Shown: in pieces, positions 53,314-60,764 of the stretch
Position numbering within the stretch: position 1 is the stretch's first letter
How the letters are laid out: every line of letters begins with the position of its first letter
NCBI RefSeq assembly: GCF_052118845.1
Contig: NZ_JBQKGJ010000001.1
Coordinates: 1 to 64,000 of the forward strand
DNA length: 64,000 nt
Reading direction: 5' to 3'
From: Bilifractor sp002394235
GTDB taxonomy: Bacteria; Bacillota; Clostridia; Lachnospirales; Lachnospiraceae
Translations under genes and position numbers: made by a program
Notes under the pieces: generated by a model
Database searches by the model: none
The model's input: only the letters and a program-made list of their open reading frames with translations
Told to the model about the DNA's origin: nothing

Positions 53314-54372
53314 TTACAGGTCACAATAAGCGGAGCGGAAGCCCAGGCCCCCGTACGTGACGGAACGGCGGTTGTCGAGGCCCGCATAGAAGACCCCACC
53401 CCCGGAGGTATAGCCCCAGTAGCCGTTAATGGAGGCCACTCGTTCGCCGTTGACGTTAATTCCGTGATAATCACCGCCGTAGTCTCCGCCCGGCTCATCC
53501 GGATAAATCATCAGAGCCTTTGCAATCTCCGGGGCGGTAACTCCAGATGCAAGTGTCATAGATGTATATGGCAGCCAGTTTCCAACGTCTTTAGTGATAT
53601 CCAGAGTCTTGATATCCGTGCAAAGCTGGATCTGGCTGCTTACTACATCATATTTCAGTGTGCCGGCAGTACCAGGATCAACCAGAGATCCGTCGGCCAA
53701 AATTGCCTTCCAAGCCGCAGAATTAGCTCCGAGGGAAACCTCGGGATCCATGCAGTTCGCGTTCGGGATGATCTGCAGCTCGCCATTATTGCTGCGATAA
53801 CCAGCTACCCATTCGGATACATTTCCGTTCATGTCGGAGATTCCATCTGGAAGCCAGTTGTGATTCCACGTTGCAGGACCGGTGCCTGTGGCCGTTCTTG
53901 CAACCCTTCCCTGGTCAAGAACTCCAGGAATCGGTACGCCTTTCTCAAGAGGATATGCATAATCCTGGCCAAAGTTGTTATTGCCCCTCGGCATTGTGCC
54001 GTTCTTTCTGCTCCAGAGTGCGACCTCAGACCACAGGGAATAGGGCATCAACCCCCATCCCTTGCCCTTGTTTCGGCATACAGAAACAGCTCTGTCGAAA
54101 TCCATACTGTTTGCCGGATCCTGGAACGGAAGAGAGTAAGCACGATCATTTACAATGATATTGACGTACTTGGAAATATACATCGTCTTCTCGACGTCAT
54201 TTACAATGGATCCGTAATGCGTTCGGTCTGAACCGCCAACGATCAGATCCTTATTGTTCTGCTTAGGCCATACAACCATGATGGACGGCATCCCCATGTC
54301 ATCCATGATGACAGTGTTTTTTCCGCCCGTCAGAGCCTCAACAGCTAGCTTCACGTCATCGAAATTTGCCAT
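53314..54372 (-). CDS. DGR-diversified tail protein with FGE-sulfatase/C-type-lectin fold
   Basis: 352 residues. The central DMNGNVSEW motif (residues ~180-190) is the hallmark of the FGE-sulfatase branch of C-type-lectin folds, used by the Bordetella phage tropism determinant. Residues ~310-348 are encoded by the VR and end GLGFRSAYCDL. Eleven codons differ from the template: four to Gly from Asn or Arg, one Asp to Gly, three Asn to Tyr, and changes to Asp, Val and Ser. Position after baseplate and fibre genes suggests a receptor-binding tail tip. Stop TAA at 53314-53316. Confidence 0.95.
   Translation of the reverse strand: MANFDDVKLAVEALTGGKNTVIMDDMGMPSIMVVWPKQNNKDLIVGGSDRTHYGSIVNDVEKTMYISKYVNIIVNDRAYSLPFQDPANSMDFDRAVSVCRNKGKGWGLMPYSLWSEVALWSRKNGTMPRGNNNFGQDYAYPLEKGVPIPGVLDQGRVARTATGTGPATWNHNWLPDGISDMNGNVSEWVAGYRSNNGELQIIPNANCMDPEVSLGANSAAWKAILADGSLVDPGTAGTLKYDVVSSQIQLCTDIKTLDITKDVGNWLPYTSMTLASGVTAPEIAKALMIYPDEPGGDYGGDYHGINVNGERVASINGYWGYTSGGGVFYAGLDNRRSVTYGGLGFRSAYCDL
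53329..53444 (-). repeat. DGR variable repeat (VR)
   Basis: 116 bp at the 3' end of the target gene, offset 645 bp from the TR. Coding-strand changes from template: eight A to G, four A to T and one A to C, all nonsynonymous. The 88 non-adenine template positions are unchanged. Confidence 0.97.
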
Positions 54373-54374
54373 TA

Positions 54375-54746
54375 TTACACCTCCTCAACTTCCCACAGGG
54401 TAAGGGTCACATTGTCCATGCTGAACGGCACCGCAACCTTCTTTGTGATCGTCTTCTGGTTCATGCTGCTCTCATCCTGGTTCGCATCGTAATTCGGATT
54501 CTCTTCCTCGACTTCCTCGTATTTTCTTGCGGGGATATCGATCTGTGCAGCATAGGTATTCGTATCCGCTCCTACGGTGCATACGAGACCGCCCAGATAG
54601 TCAAAGCAGACATCGATATGCACATCGTCATCCCTCTCCTTCTTCTGGAGATTAAGGGAAATCTCGTCATTCAGCGTGATCGTGTTATTCCGGACGGAGT
54701 AGTCCAGAACATTCTCAGCATTCTCAGGGACTTTCTTTACGACCAT
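54375..54746 (-). CDS. Unknown protein directly upstream of the DGR target
   Basis: 123 residues, soluble, beta-rich in the middle (HIDVCFDYLGGLVCTVGADTNTYAAQIDIP) with an acidic linker. Ends two bases before the target ATG, so it may be its chaperone or an adaptor in the tail fibre. No family recognised. Confidence 0.85.
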   Translation of the reverse strand: MVVKKVPENAENVLDYSVRNNTITLNDEISLNLQKKERDDDVHIDVCFDYLGGLVCTVGADTNTYAAQIDIPARKYEEVEEENPNYDANQDESSMNQKTITKKVAVPFSMDNVTLTLWEVEEV

Positions 54747-54916
54747 GATTTTATTCCTCCTTCTCTTCTGCCCTGTTCAAGGGCTTCTCTTGACCTGGCA
54801 GCAATGACCTCGCAGGCTTCTCTTCCTTCTGAGTTGCTGCCACTAACGCCGAAAGACCTGCAAACCTTTTCTTCGTCGGCCCGTCTCTCATCGGACTTGA
54901 TAATGATATATGCCAT
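54737..54916 (-). CDS. Small 59-residue phage protein
   Basis: Starts at an ATG overlapping the stop of the previous gene (TGATG) with a GGGAGG site, and ends 10 bp inside the next gene. Highly charged (KSDERRADEEKVC.., REALEQGRREGG). The tight overlaps support a real gene. No function inferable. Confidence 0.75.
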   Translation of the reverse strand: MAYIIIKSDERRADEEKVCRSFGVSGSNSEGREACEVIAARSREALEQGRREGGIKSWS

Positions 54917-55419
54917 CAGACACCTCCCTGTACGATGCAGTTCACAGTCACAGATGAGGCCCCACCGGAATATTCAACCTTGAATCCGTTAAGCTGCTTA
55001 TCGCTGACTGTAATGTCCCCAACGCCACCGGTTCCATCTTTTGAGAGGACTTCGACAATTACTGAGTAGTCCTTCGTGTTCCGGAGATATCCAAGCGGCA
55101 CCGTCTTTTTGCTGTTATTAAAGGGGTAATTCTTGGTATTCGTGAGCGTCACCTGAATCTGCTCACCGGTAAGGCCGTTGACCTTATCCTGAAGTTTTCG
55201 GATATAATCCGAATTGTGCAGGCCGATAAGAATACCCTCAATCCCCTTGAAGTCCATGTCATTGAGGTTCTTCGCATTCATCGGAGTTCCCTGTTCAACT
55301 ACCTCACCAGGGTACTTCTCAATGACATAACAGTCCTTCCCGTCGATCTTGATCGGCGTGAGGATTACGGTGTGAGGATGCTCAACTACTCTGTCTTTCC
55401 AAATTACTGGTATTTCCAT
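54916..55419 (-). CDS. Putative tail-fibre/appendage protein
   Basis: 167 residues. The N-terminus (IPVIWKDRVVEHPHTVILTP, EQGTPMNAKNLNDMD) resembles the start of Clostridial phage tail-fibre proteins that carry a GTPMNAxNLN motif. The C-terminal part is beta-rich and GG-rich. Probably structural. Confidence 0.8.
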   Translation of the reverse strand: MEIPVIWKDRVVEHPHTVILTPIKIDGKDCYVIEKYPGEVVEQGTPMNAKNLNDMDFKGIEGILIGLHNSDYIRKLQDKVNGLTGEQIQVTLTNTKNYPFNNSKKTVPLGYLRNTKDYSVIVEVLSKDGTGGVGDITVSDKQLNGFKVEYSGGASSVTVNCIVQGGV

Positions 55420-55431
55420 TCTCTTTCACCT

Positions 55432-55749
55432 CTATTCTTCATCCACTTCCACGATTCGGAATTTAACCAGCTCGTAGAAGCCGTCACCGACTGACTTCAT
55501 CGTGAGGTTTTTCGCCTGTGAGAGCCACAGGTTTCCGCTCGTGTCGTAAAGCTGCACCTCCGTTACGGTCTCTGTTCCTGTTTTGGGGTAGATCATAAAG
55601 CTGATCCGGACCACACCAGAGGAATCGACAGTCACATCGCTGAGTTCCGTCTTTACGTAATAACCATTCATCTTGTATCTCGCATAGCTGACGGTTCTTT
55701 TTACGTACTCCCGGAACCCGGTCATGGCTGCCTGAGTTAAAAGCGCCAT
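55432..55749 (-). CDS. Putative tail-fibre-associated protein
   Basis: 105 residues: a short N-terminal helix (FREYVKRTVSYARYKMNG) then beta strands (VVRISFMIYPKTGTETVTEVQLYDTSGNLW). Between DUF2313 and the fibre gene. Likely a tail-fibre attachment or chaperone protein. No family named. Confidence 0.75.
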   Translation of the reverse strand: MALLTQAAMTGFREYVKRTVSYARYKMNGYYVKTELSDVTVDSSGVVRISFMIYPKTGTETVTEVQLYDTSGNLWLSQAKNLTMKSVGDGFYELVKFRIVEVDEE

Positions 55750-55766
55750 ACTCTGCCTCCTTTCTC

Positions 55767-56795
55767 TTAGACATCTATATCTTCATCGCCACAGACCGGA
55801 AGATCCGTAGCGAATGAGGTATCTGATACATTGAACGACATGCCTCCTGGTGACGCTGTGAGCGCCGTAGAGGTGTCTGGATATTCGCCAGTATATTTAT
55901 TTCCCGGCATTGGAATGACCGCTCTATGGTCTTTTACGGACATTGTGAGCTGGATACCTTCGCCATCTATCAGAAGTGCGGTGTTTGTTTCCGGATGTAT
56001 GCCGGTCTCTTTCTCTCCTGACACAGGAACAACCGCTCTATGGTCCTTTATTGCGGTCAAGAGCTTGATATCAGACCCATCAAGCAACAGTCCAGTGCTT
56101 GTAATTGGATGGACGCCAGTCTCAGCTTCTCCAGACCTTGGGATAACAGGAGCGTGTTCTCTTGTAGCCACCATTAGCTGTAGCTGTTCCCTGGTAAGCA
56201 CCAGCCCTGTAGCAGTATCGGGAAGAGTACCTGTCAGCGGTATCTCCGCGCCAAATACAGAAGATCCGACGATGACCCGCACGGTAACATCGGTTACATC
56301 ACATAAGCAGAATGTCGTGTGACTCTGCTTGATTTGCCGCAGCCTGTCGAATGCTTTTTTTATGTCGATTCCAGACCCGGTATCTGTAATTTCCACCCGG
56401 AACAGATTTGGATGTTCGATGCTCGGATCCTCATTGATATCAATTACCTTTGCTGTGCAGCTCAGGGCGTTTTGTAGTATCTGCTCCATCTTCCACGGAG
56501 TTATTGGAGCTCGGTCATCACGATGATTGATGACTCGTCTTCGTCTTTCCTCAAGCGGGAGATTTTCTTGAACGGGCAGACCGTATTTTATTTCCTGATA
56601 TTTCATTCCCCATGTGGCTGTTTCCGGGAATGCCTGATCAATCAGTTCTTCGCACAGCTTCGTGGAATCGTCATACTCAACACCCATCACTTGGAAGAGC
56701 CATTTTGCCACGTATGACCTGTCATACCAGCTCTGCGTTATATACGACATCATCAGCTTCGCTGATTCCGAGGTTGGAAAATGATCTAAGTCCAT
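55767..56795 (-). CDS. XkdU/DUF2313-type baseplate protein with C-terminal repeats
   Basis: 342 residues. The first ~190 residues match the DUF2313 (YmfQ/XkdU) baseplate family (YDRSYVAKWLFQVMGVEYD, ATWGMKYQEIKYGLP). The last ~150 residues are an unusual extension made of about three 39-residue repeats (KDHRAV.P..GEKETG.HP.T.TALLIDG). Such repeats may form an extended beta structure reaching toward the fibre. Confidence 0.87.
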   Translation of the reverse strand: MDLDHFPTSESAKLMMSYITQSWYDRSYVAKWLFQVMGVEYDDSTKLCEELIDQAFPETATWGMKYQEIKYGLPVQENLPLEERRRRVINHRDDRAPITPWKMEQILQNALSCTAKVIDINEDPSIEHPNLFRVEITDTGSGIDIKKAFDRLRQIKQSHTTFCLCDVTDVTVRVIVGSSVFGAEIPLTGTLPDTATGLVLTREQLQLMVATREHAPVIPRSGEAETGVHPITSTGLLLDGSDIKLLTAIKDHRAVVPVSGEKETGIHPETNTALLIDGEGIQLTMSVKDHRAVIPMPGNKYTGEYPDTSTALTASPGGMSFNVSDTSFATDLPVCGDEDIDV

Positions 56796-56808
56796 GTCCG
56801 CCCTCCTT

Positions 56809-57939
56809 TCAGCTAAAATCTACCGATTTTGTAATAGCGTATTCTTCCTGGCTAAGAGAGACATTTTCCGTCTTTCCATTCATTTTGAAATCTCCGAAAT
56901 CAATGACCCCGGGGATCTCCGTTATATGGCCGCGCATCTGGTTGTAGTACAGGACGTTCCTGCCTGTGGACTTGGCCTCGGCATATTCTCCCTTGGCCAT
57001 GATCTTGAAAGCGCTAACTATCTGGTCAATATTCGTGGTCTCGTCATACTTCAGCTCCGTGCACGTATAGGACACGTTCACGTTCGTGGCTGCCACCACG
57101 GTAAGCTGAGCACTTCCTGTTGGTAGAAGCCTGCGGCTGCGATCATCCGGTGAGACAATATGATCGTACACAGCCTTAACTATGGAGTCATTCGCAGGTT
57201 CTCCGTTCTCGTCGATGATGACCAGCTTCACGGTTCCAGGTCCGTTCCAAGTCGGAATTACTATGCAGTCGCCTACTCCGATTACCTCCCTGGCCCACCT
57301 TACATAGTCAGTATCATTAGCTACGAAGGACTCACCTGCTTGAGCATTTGCCGAGTCGATCCTCTCCCTTAGAGCATCATCAGACTCCCTGTCTGTGCCT
57401 CCTGAGACGGGTTTCGGGTTGGTCAATGTTTCCACCCCTTTAATCCCACTCAGCATAAATAAAATTGTCCCTGCGGCCACGTTAGAGGCCGTCCCGGCTG
57501 CCATCGCAGTAACGGGCACGTTTATCGAACCTGTATCAGGAATAATAGCCTGCTCATCAGTAGAAAAATTAACTGATGGGGTGTCTGCTGTTGCCTCCGT
57601 GCACACCACTGTGCTCTTCGGAATAATCGTTCCGGATGTTCCTGTAATAGTCACATATCCTGAGGCCTTTCCAGCCTCCTTCCGTACAAGTCCTGCGCAT
57701 TTAGCGTGCAGATCAAGGAATTCTCCTATAGCCCACTCCGGAAACATCAGCTGCAGAGCTCTTGTAATCTGGAACTCTACCAGCATGGACTTCTCAACCG
57801 CCGCCGGCATGGTCAGATCATAAGGAAATCCTCCCGGCATATTGTCAATGTCTGCCGGGAGCATATTCATCATTCGTTCATGTATTTCCTCCGGACTGTT
57901 GTTCTGTACAAAATCCGGAGCTTCAAATTCTACTGCCAT
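56809..57939 (-). CDS. Baseplate J-like protein (XkdT)
   Basis: 376 residues. PNMPGG-type start FPYDLTMPAAVEKSMLVEFQ, SGYVTITGTSGTIIPKST, then DDALRERI and VKLVIIDENGEPANDSIVKAVYDHI are characteristic of baseplate J/gp47 proteins. Forms the wedge of a contractile-tail baseplate. Confidence 0.94.
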   Translation of the reverse strand: MAVEFEAPDFVQNNSPEEIHERMMNMLPADIDNMPGGFPYDLTMPAAVEKSMLVEFQITRALQLMFPEWAIGEFLDLHAKCAGLVRKEAGKASGYVTITGTSGTIIPKSTVVCTEATADTPSVNFSTDEQAIIPDTGSINVPVTAMAAGTASNVAAGTILFMLSGIKGVETLTNPKPVSGGTDRESDDALRERIDSANAQAGESFVANDTDYVRWAREVIGVGDCIVIPTWNGPGTVKLVIIDENGEPANDSIVKAVYDHIVSPDDRSRRLLPTGSAQLTVVAATNVNVSYTCTELKYDETTNIDQIVSAFKIMAKGEYAEAKSTGRNVLYYNQMRGHITEIPGVIDFGDFKMNGKTENVSLSQEEYAITKSVDFS

Positions 57940-57951
57940 GTTTTGCCCCCT

Positions 57952-58386
57952 TTAGACTGTTACTGTAAATTTGCTGCCATCTATTCCGGCAACCAGGAAG
58001 GAAACGCCAACACAGTCTCCATTCCAATCGAACTGAAAATCCGTGACGGATTCCGTTCTGGGATTGACCTCGATAGCCTCGGTGATCGTCCTTGCAATCT
58101 CGGACTCAACCACCTTTTCTCCTTGCCTGGACAGTGCCTTTTCCATCTCCACTCCAATATCGCTGGGATAAGCCAGGCATTGGTACCTTTCGGTATATGC
58201 CATCTTAGCGCACCACGCTTTGAATCCTTCCGTTCCGTCGCACTCTTCAATATCTCCTTTGCCATCCAGGGCGAAGTCCATCTTCTCATAATCCCATTTG
58301 AGCGTTCTATGGTACTCCGTATCGTACGCTTGGGATTCTGTTGAAAAAGAGGGGGACTCCGTGACCGGAAACAGGGCTTCAGCCAT
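57952..58386 (-). CDS. XkdS/DUF2634 baseplate protein
   Basis: About 144 residues from the ATG at 58386 behind GGGAGG. It resembles gp25/XkdS wedge components (RTITEAIEVNPRTESVTDFQFDW). Fits between DUF2577 and baseplate J in PBSX-like tails. Confidence 0.87.
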   Translation of the reverse strand: MAEALFPVTESPSFSTESQAYDTEYHRTLKWDYEKMDFALDGKGDIEECDGTEGFKAWCAKMAYTERYQCLAYPSDIGVEMEKALSRQGEKVVESEIARTITEAIEVNPRTESVTDFQFDWNGDCVGVSFLVAGIDGSKFTVTV

Positions 58387-58400
58387 TCCATCTACCTCCC

Positions 58401-58769
58401 TCACAAACTACTTGATGATGTGATCGAGCAGATCACACACGCTTCACATCCTACCCAGGCTACCAAAACACGATCACCTGTATGCAGTCTCGGCATTGGC
58501 ACCGTATGGCTGTGCCCACCCCTGGTCTCAGTTCCGTTGTGTCCTCCATGGGCTCCATTTGAGCTGGTTCCCACCGATAGGCCAGACCAGAACTTATTCA
58601 CCGTCCATTGGCCTTTCGGAATCTTGACCGGAAAGGTATTCGTGGTTAGGCTCCAGTCTCCGTTGATGGTTCCAAAGTCCAGCTTCAGGTCTGATGGAAT
58701 CTGTTGATTGATTCGATCGGTCAGAGTCTTGGCCAGGCGGTTGGTTCCCCTGTGATCATCAAAAGCCAC
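58401..58769 (-). CDS. XkdR/DUF2577 protein
   Basis: 122 residues. LAKTLTDRINQQIPSDLKLDFGTI followed by beta strands and a conserved GDRVLVAWVG, as in DUF2577 tail proteins. Part of the PBSX-like baseplate hub set. Confidence 0.87.
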   Translation of the reverse strand: MAFDDHRGTNRLAKTLTDRINQQIPSDLKLDFGTINGDWSLTTNTFPVKIPKGQWTVNKFWSGLSVGTSSNGAHGGHNGTETRGGHSHTVPMPRLHTGDRVLVAWVGCEACVICSITSSSSL

Positions 58770-58784
58770 TTTATCCTCCTTTCA

Positions 58785-60035
58785 TTAGTCAAATGTTCCA
58801 TCGTCTACCCATCCGTAGACATGAGTTTTCGCCCAGTTCGTCGTAATCAGATGCCATGGATGGGCTTTCCCCGATCCATTTTTTATAGTTATCTTCGCCT
58901 GCCCGGCTGATACGCTGTAACCTCTGGCCCCAGGGTAAGAGCTAACGTAGTGGGTTCCGCCGTGGAAATTCACGATGTCTCCCACGTTATAGGATTTCTT
59001 CGCCGGGGAGGGTGACGAAACTGGGGAAGCTGGCCTGTATGGAAGATGTAGCGATAATGTCATCGTCCTCCGATCAACATCATGGCTGCATCCAATTATT
59101 ACGTAATATCCGCTCAGGGTCGCTCCACTCACATGAATTACATCTCCTTTGTGGACGAATGGAATATCCGGTGCCTGTACTTCGATGCTCTCAATCAGGT
59201 CTCCCTTGTCTGAGAGTTTCGTCTGTGCGTCCTTCTGTGCTTTGCCTTCTGTATCGTCCTTTGCCTGCACTACAATGGCCTGACGAATACCATACTGAGT
59301 TTTTCCGTTCAGCGTAGCCACAGTAGAGGACTGGCCATCATCGTCTGCCTGTCCGATAATCTTCACACGGGTGATCATACCGTCAGTTGACTTGGAGTGA
59401 TTTATTGATATCGCCGAGTCCACATCAATGTGGTACTGGTCATTATTCGTTCCGTATGGTAAGACATAGGCTTTCCCTTTTCTTGCCTGGATAAAGCACT
59501 TTTCTCCACCCTTATCGTAGGCATCATCCAATACATCGGTAATGATGTCTGCCAAAGTCTGTGACTTATACGTGATCTTTGAGTGGGATACATTCGGTCC
59601 CTGGTAGCTTCCAAGCGGGATCTCCCAATCATCGAATACTTTCTTGATGATGGTCCCTGTACCTGTTCCTTCTGGGAAATACAGGTTATCCTGTGATTCC
59701 TGTAGGGGATAGAGCCTGTCATAGCACTTGATCGTTAGATCATTGGCAGCATTCGTCAACTTCGGATTCCAGTCGACGACATATCCCCTGGCTACCTCGT
59801 CACTCTTAGTACTTGATGTAGCAAAGATTCCGCACAGGCATCCGGACTTAATGACGGATGATAAAATACCTTTTGATGTCTCATCATTCCGAACCTTAAA
59901 AGAGATCCGGGTTGAGATTTCCCTGTCGGACTCTTCCCAACCCAGATCCTGTACATAATCCTTAATATTGAACTGACTGCCCTTTTCGTCCATAACCACA
60001 AGGCGATAGGACATGCTGTTAAGATCAATCGCCAT
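58785..60035 (-). CDS. XkdQ-like baseplate hub protein with SH3-like C-terminus
   Basis: 416 residues. The first ~320 residues match the XkdQ/YqbQ hub family (YPLQESQDNLYFPEGTGTG, IHVSGATLSGYYVIIGCSHDVDRRTMTLSLHL). The last ~75 residues are an extra SH3/CBM-like repeat (YNVGDIVNFHGGTHYVSSYPGARGY) that is usually found in cell-wall-binding proteins. It may help tail contact with peptidoglycan. Confidence 0.88.
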   Translation of the reverse strand: MAIDLNSMSYRLVVMDEKGSQFNIKDYVQDLGWEESDREISTRISFKVRNDETSKGILSSVIKSGCLCGIFATSSTKSDEVARGYVVDWNPKLTNAANDLTIKCYDRLYPLQESQDNLYFPEGTGTGTIIKKVFDDWEIPLGSYQGPNVSHSKITYKSQTLADIITDVLDDAYDKGGEKCFIQARKGKAYVLPYGTNNDQYHIDVDSAISINHSKSTDGMITRVKIIGQADDDGQSSTVATLNGKTQYGIRQAIVVQAKDDTEGKAQKDAQTKLSDKGDLIESIEVQAPDIPFVHKGDVIHVSGATLSGYYVIIGCSHDVDRRTMTLSLHLPYRPASPVSSPSPAKKSYNVGDIVNFHGGTHYVSSYPGARGYSVSAGQAKITIKNGSGKAHPWHLITTNWAKTHVYGWVDDGTFD

Positions 60036-60047
60036 CCTTTCGCCTCC

Positions 60048-60752
60048 TTAGTTTGGTATGGTGAGCACCTCGCCTGGATAGATCAGTGTTCCTCCAATGG
60101 TATTACCGTGGTTATAGCGATTACACCAGCTTTGGATCGTGCCCATATTGGCATCCCTGATCTTTGTCCACTGCGTACCGTTTCCGTAATACTTACGGGC
60201 AATGTTCCACAGACAATCGCCGCTTTTCACGGTATAGTTGCCCTTATTTGCCGGGGCTGACGGAGCAGGGGCTGGTGCTGGCCTCGGCTTCGTATATTTC
60301 ACGATCTTTAACTCGTCAGTTGTGTAGATCTTCAACTCCCGGTACTGAGCGAACTCAATCGAGTAATCCTTGTTTCCAAGGCCTCCTGTGTTATCACAGT
60401 CAAACTTCGATATCGTAACATCCATGTTGATGTTGCAGTCGGTCGCTATCAGCTGCAATATCTGCCCGGATGCCTGCCACTTTCTCAGAATAGTCTCGCA
60501 TTCCGTAGGCGTCTTATACTGCCCGCGTTTCACCAGCCATGTTTCGTTAGCCTTTGATGGTCCGAAAAACGTCCCATCCCAACTGACGCTAGTTGGGTTC
60601 ATCCCCTTCGGGATCTTTACAGATCCCTTAGAGATGATTGAAAATTCCTGGTACGATGTTTCATCAGACACTCTGATTTTTTCCGGTAGAGTCGGAAAGC
60701 AGAATCCGGATGATCTTCTGCCGTTGTCGTTCTTGTAAAGCCAAATCTCCAT
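60048..60752 (-). CDS. LysM tail protein (XkdP-like)
   Basis: 234 residues. N-terminal ~150 residues typical of XkdP/gp53-like (FCFPTLPEKIRVSDE, SWDGTFFGPSK), a Pro/Ala linker, and a C-terminal LysM domain (YTVKSGDCLWNIARKYYGNGTQW ... LTIPN region). Probably links the tail tube to the baseplate. Confidence 0.92.
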   Translation of the reverse strand: MEIWLYKNDNGRRSSGFCFPTLPEKIRVSDETSYQEFSIISKGSVKIPKGMNPTSVSWDGTFFGPSKANETWLVKRGQYKTPTECETILRKWQASGQILQLIATDCNINMDVTISKFDCDNTGGLGNKDYSIEFAQYRELKIYTTDELKIVKYTKPRPAPAPAPSAPANKGNYTVKSGDCLWNIARKYYGNGTQWTKIRDANMGTIQSWCNRYNHGNTIGGTLIYPGEVLTIPN

Positions 60753-60764
60753 TTTCCGCCTCCC

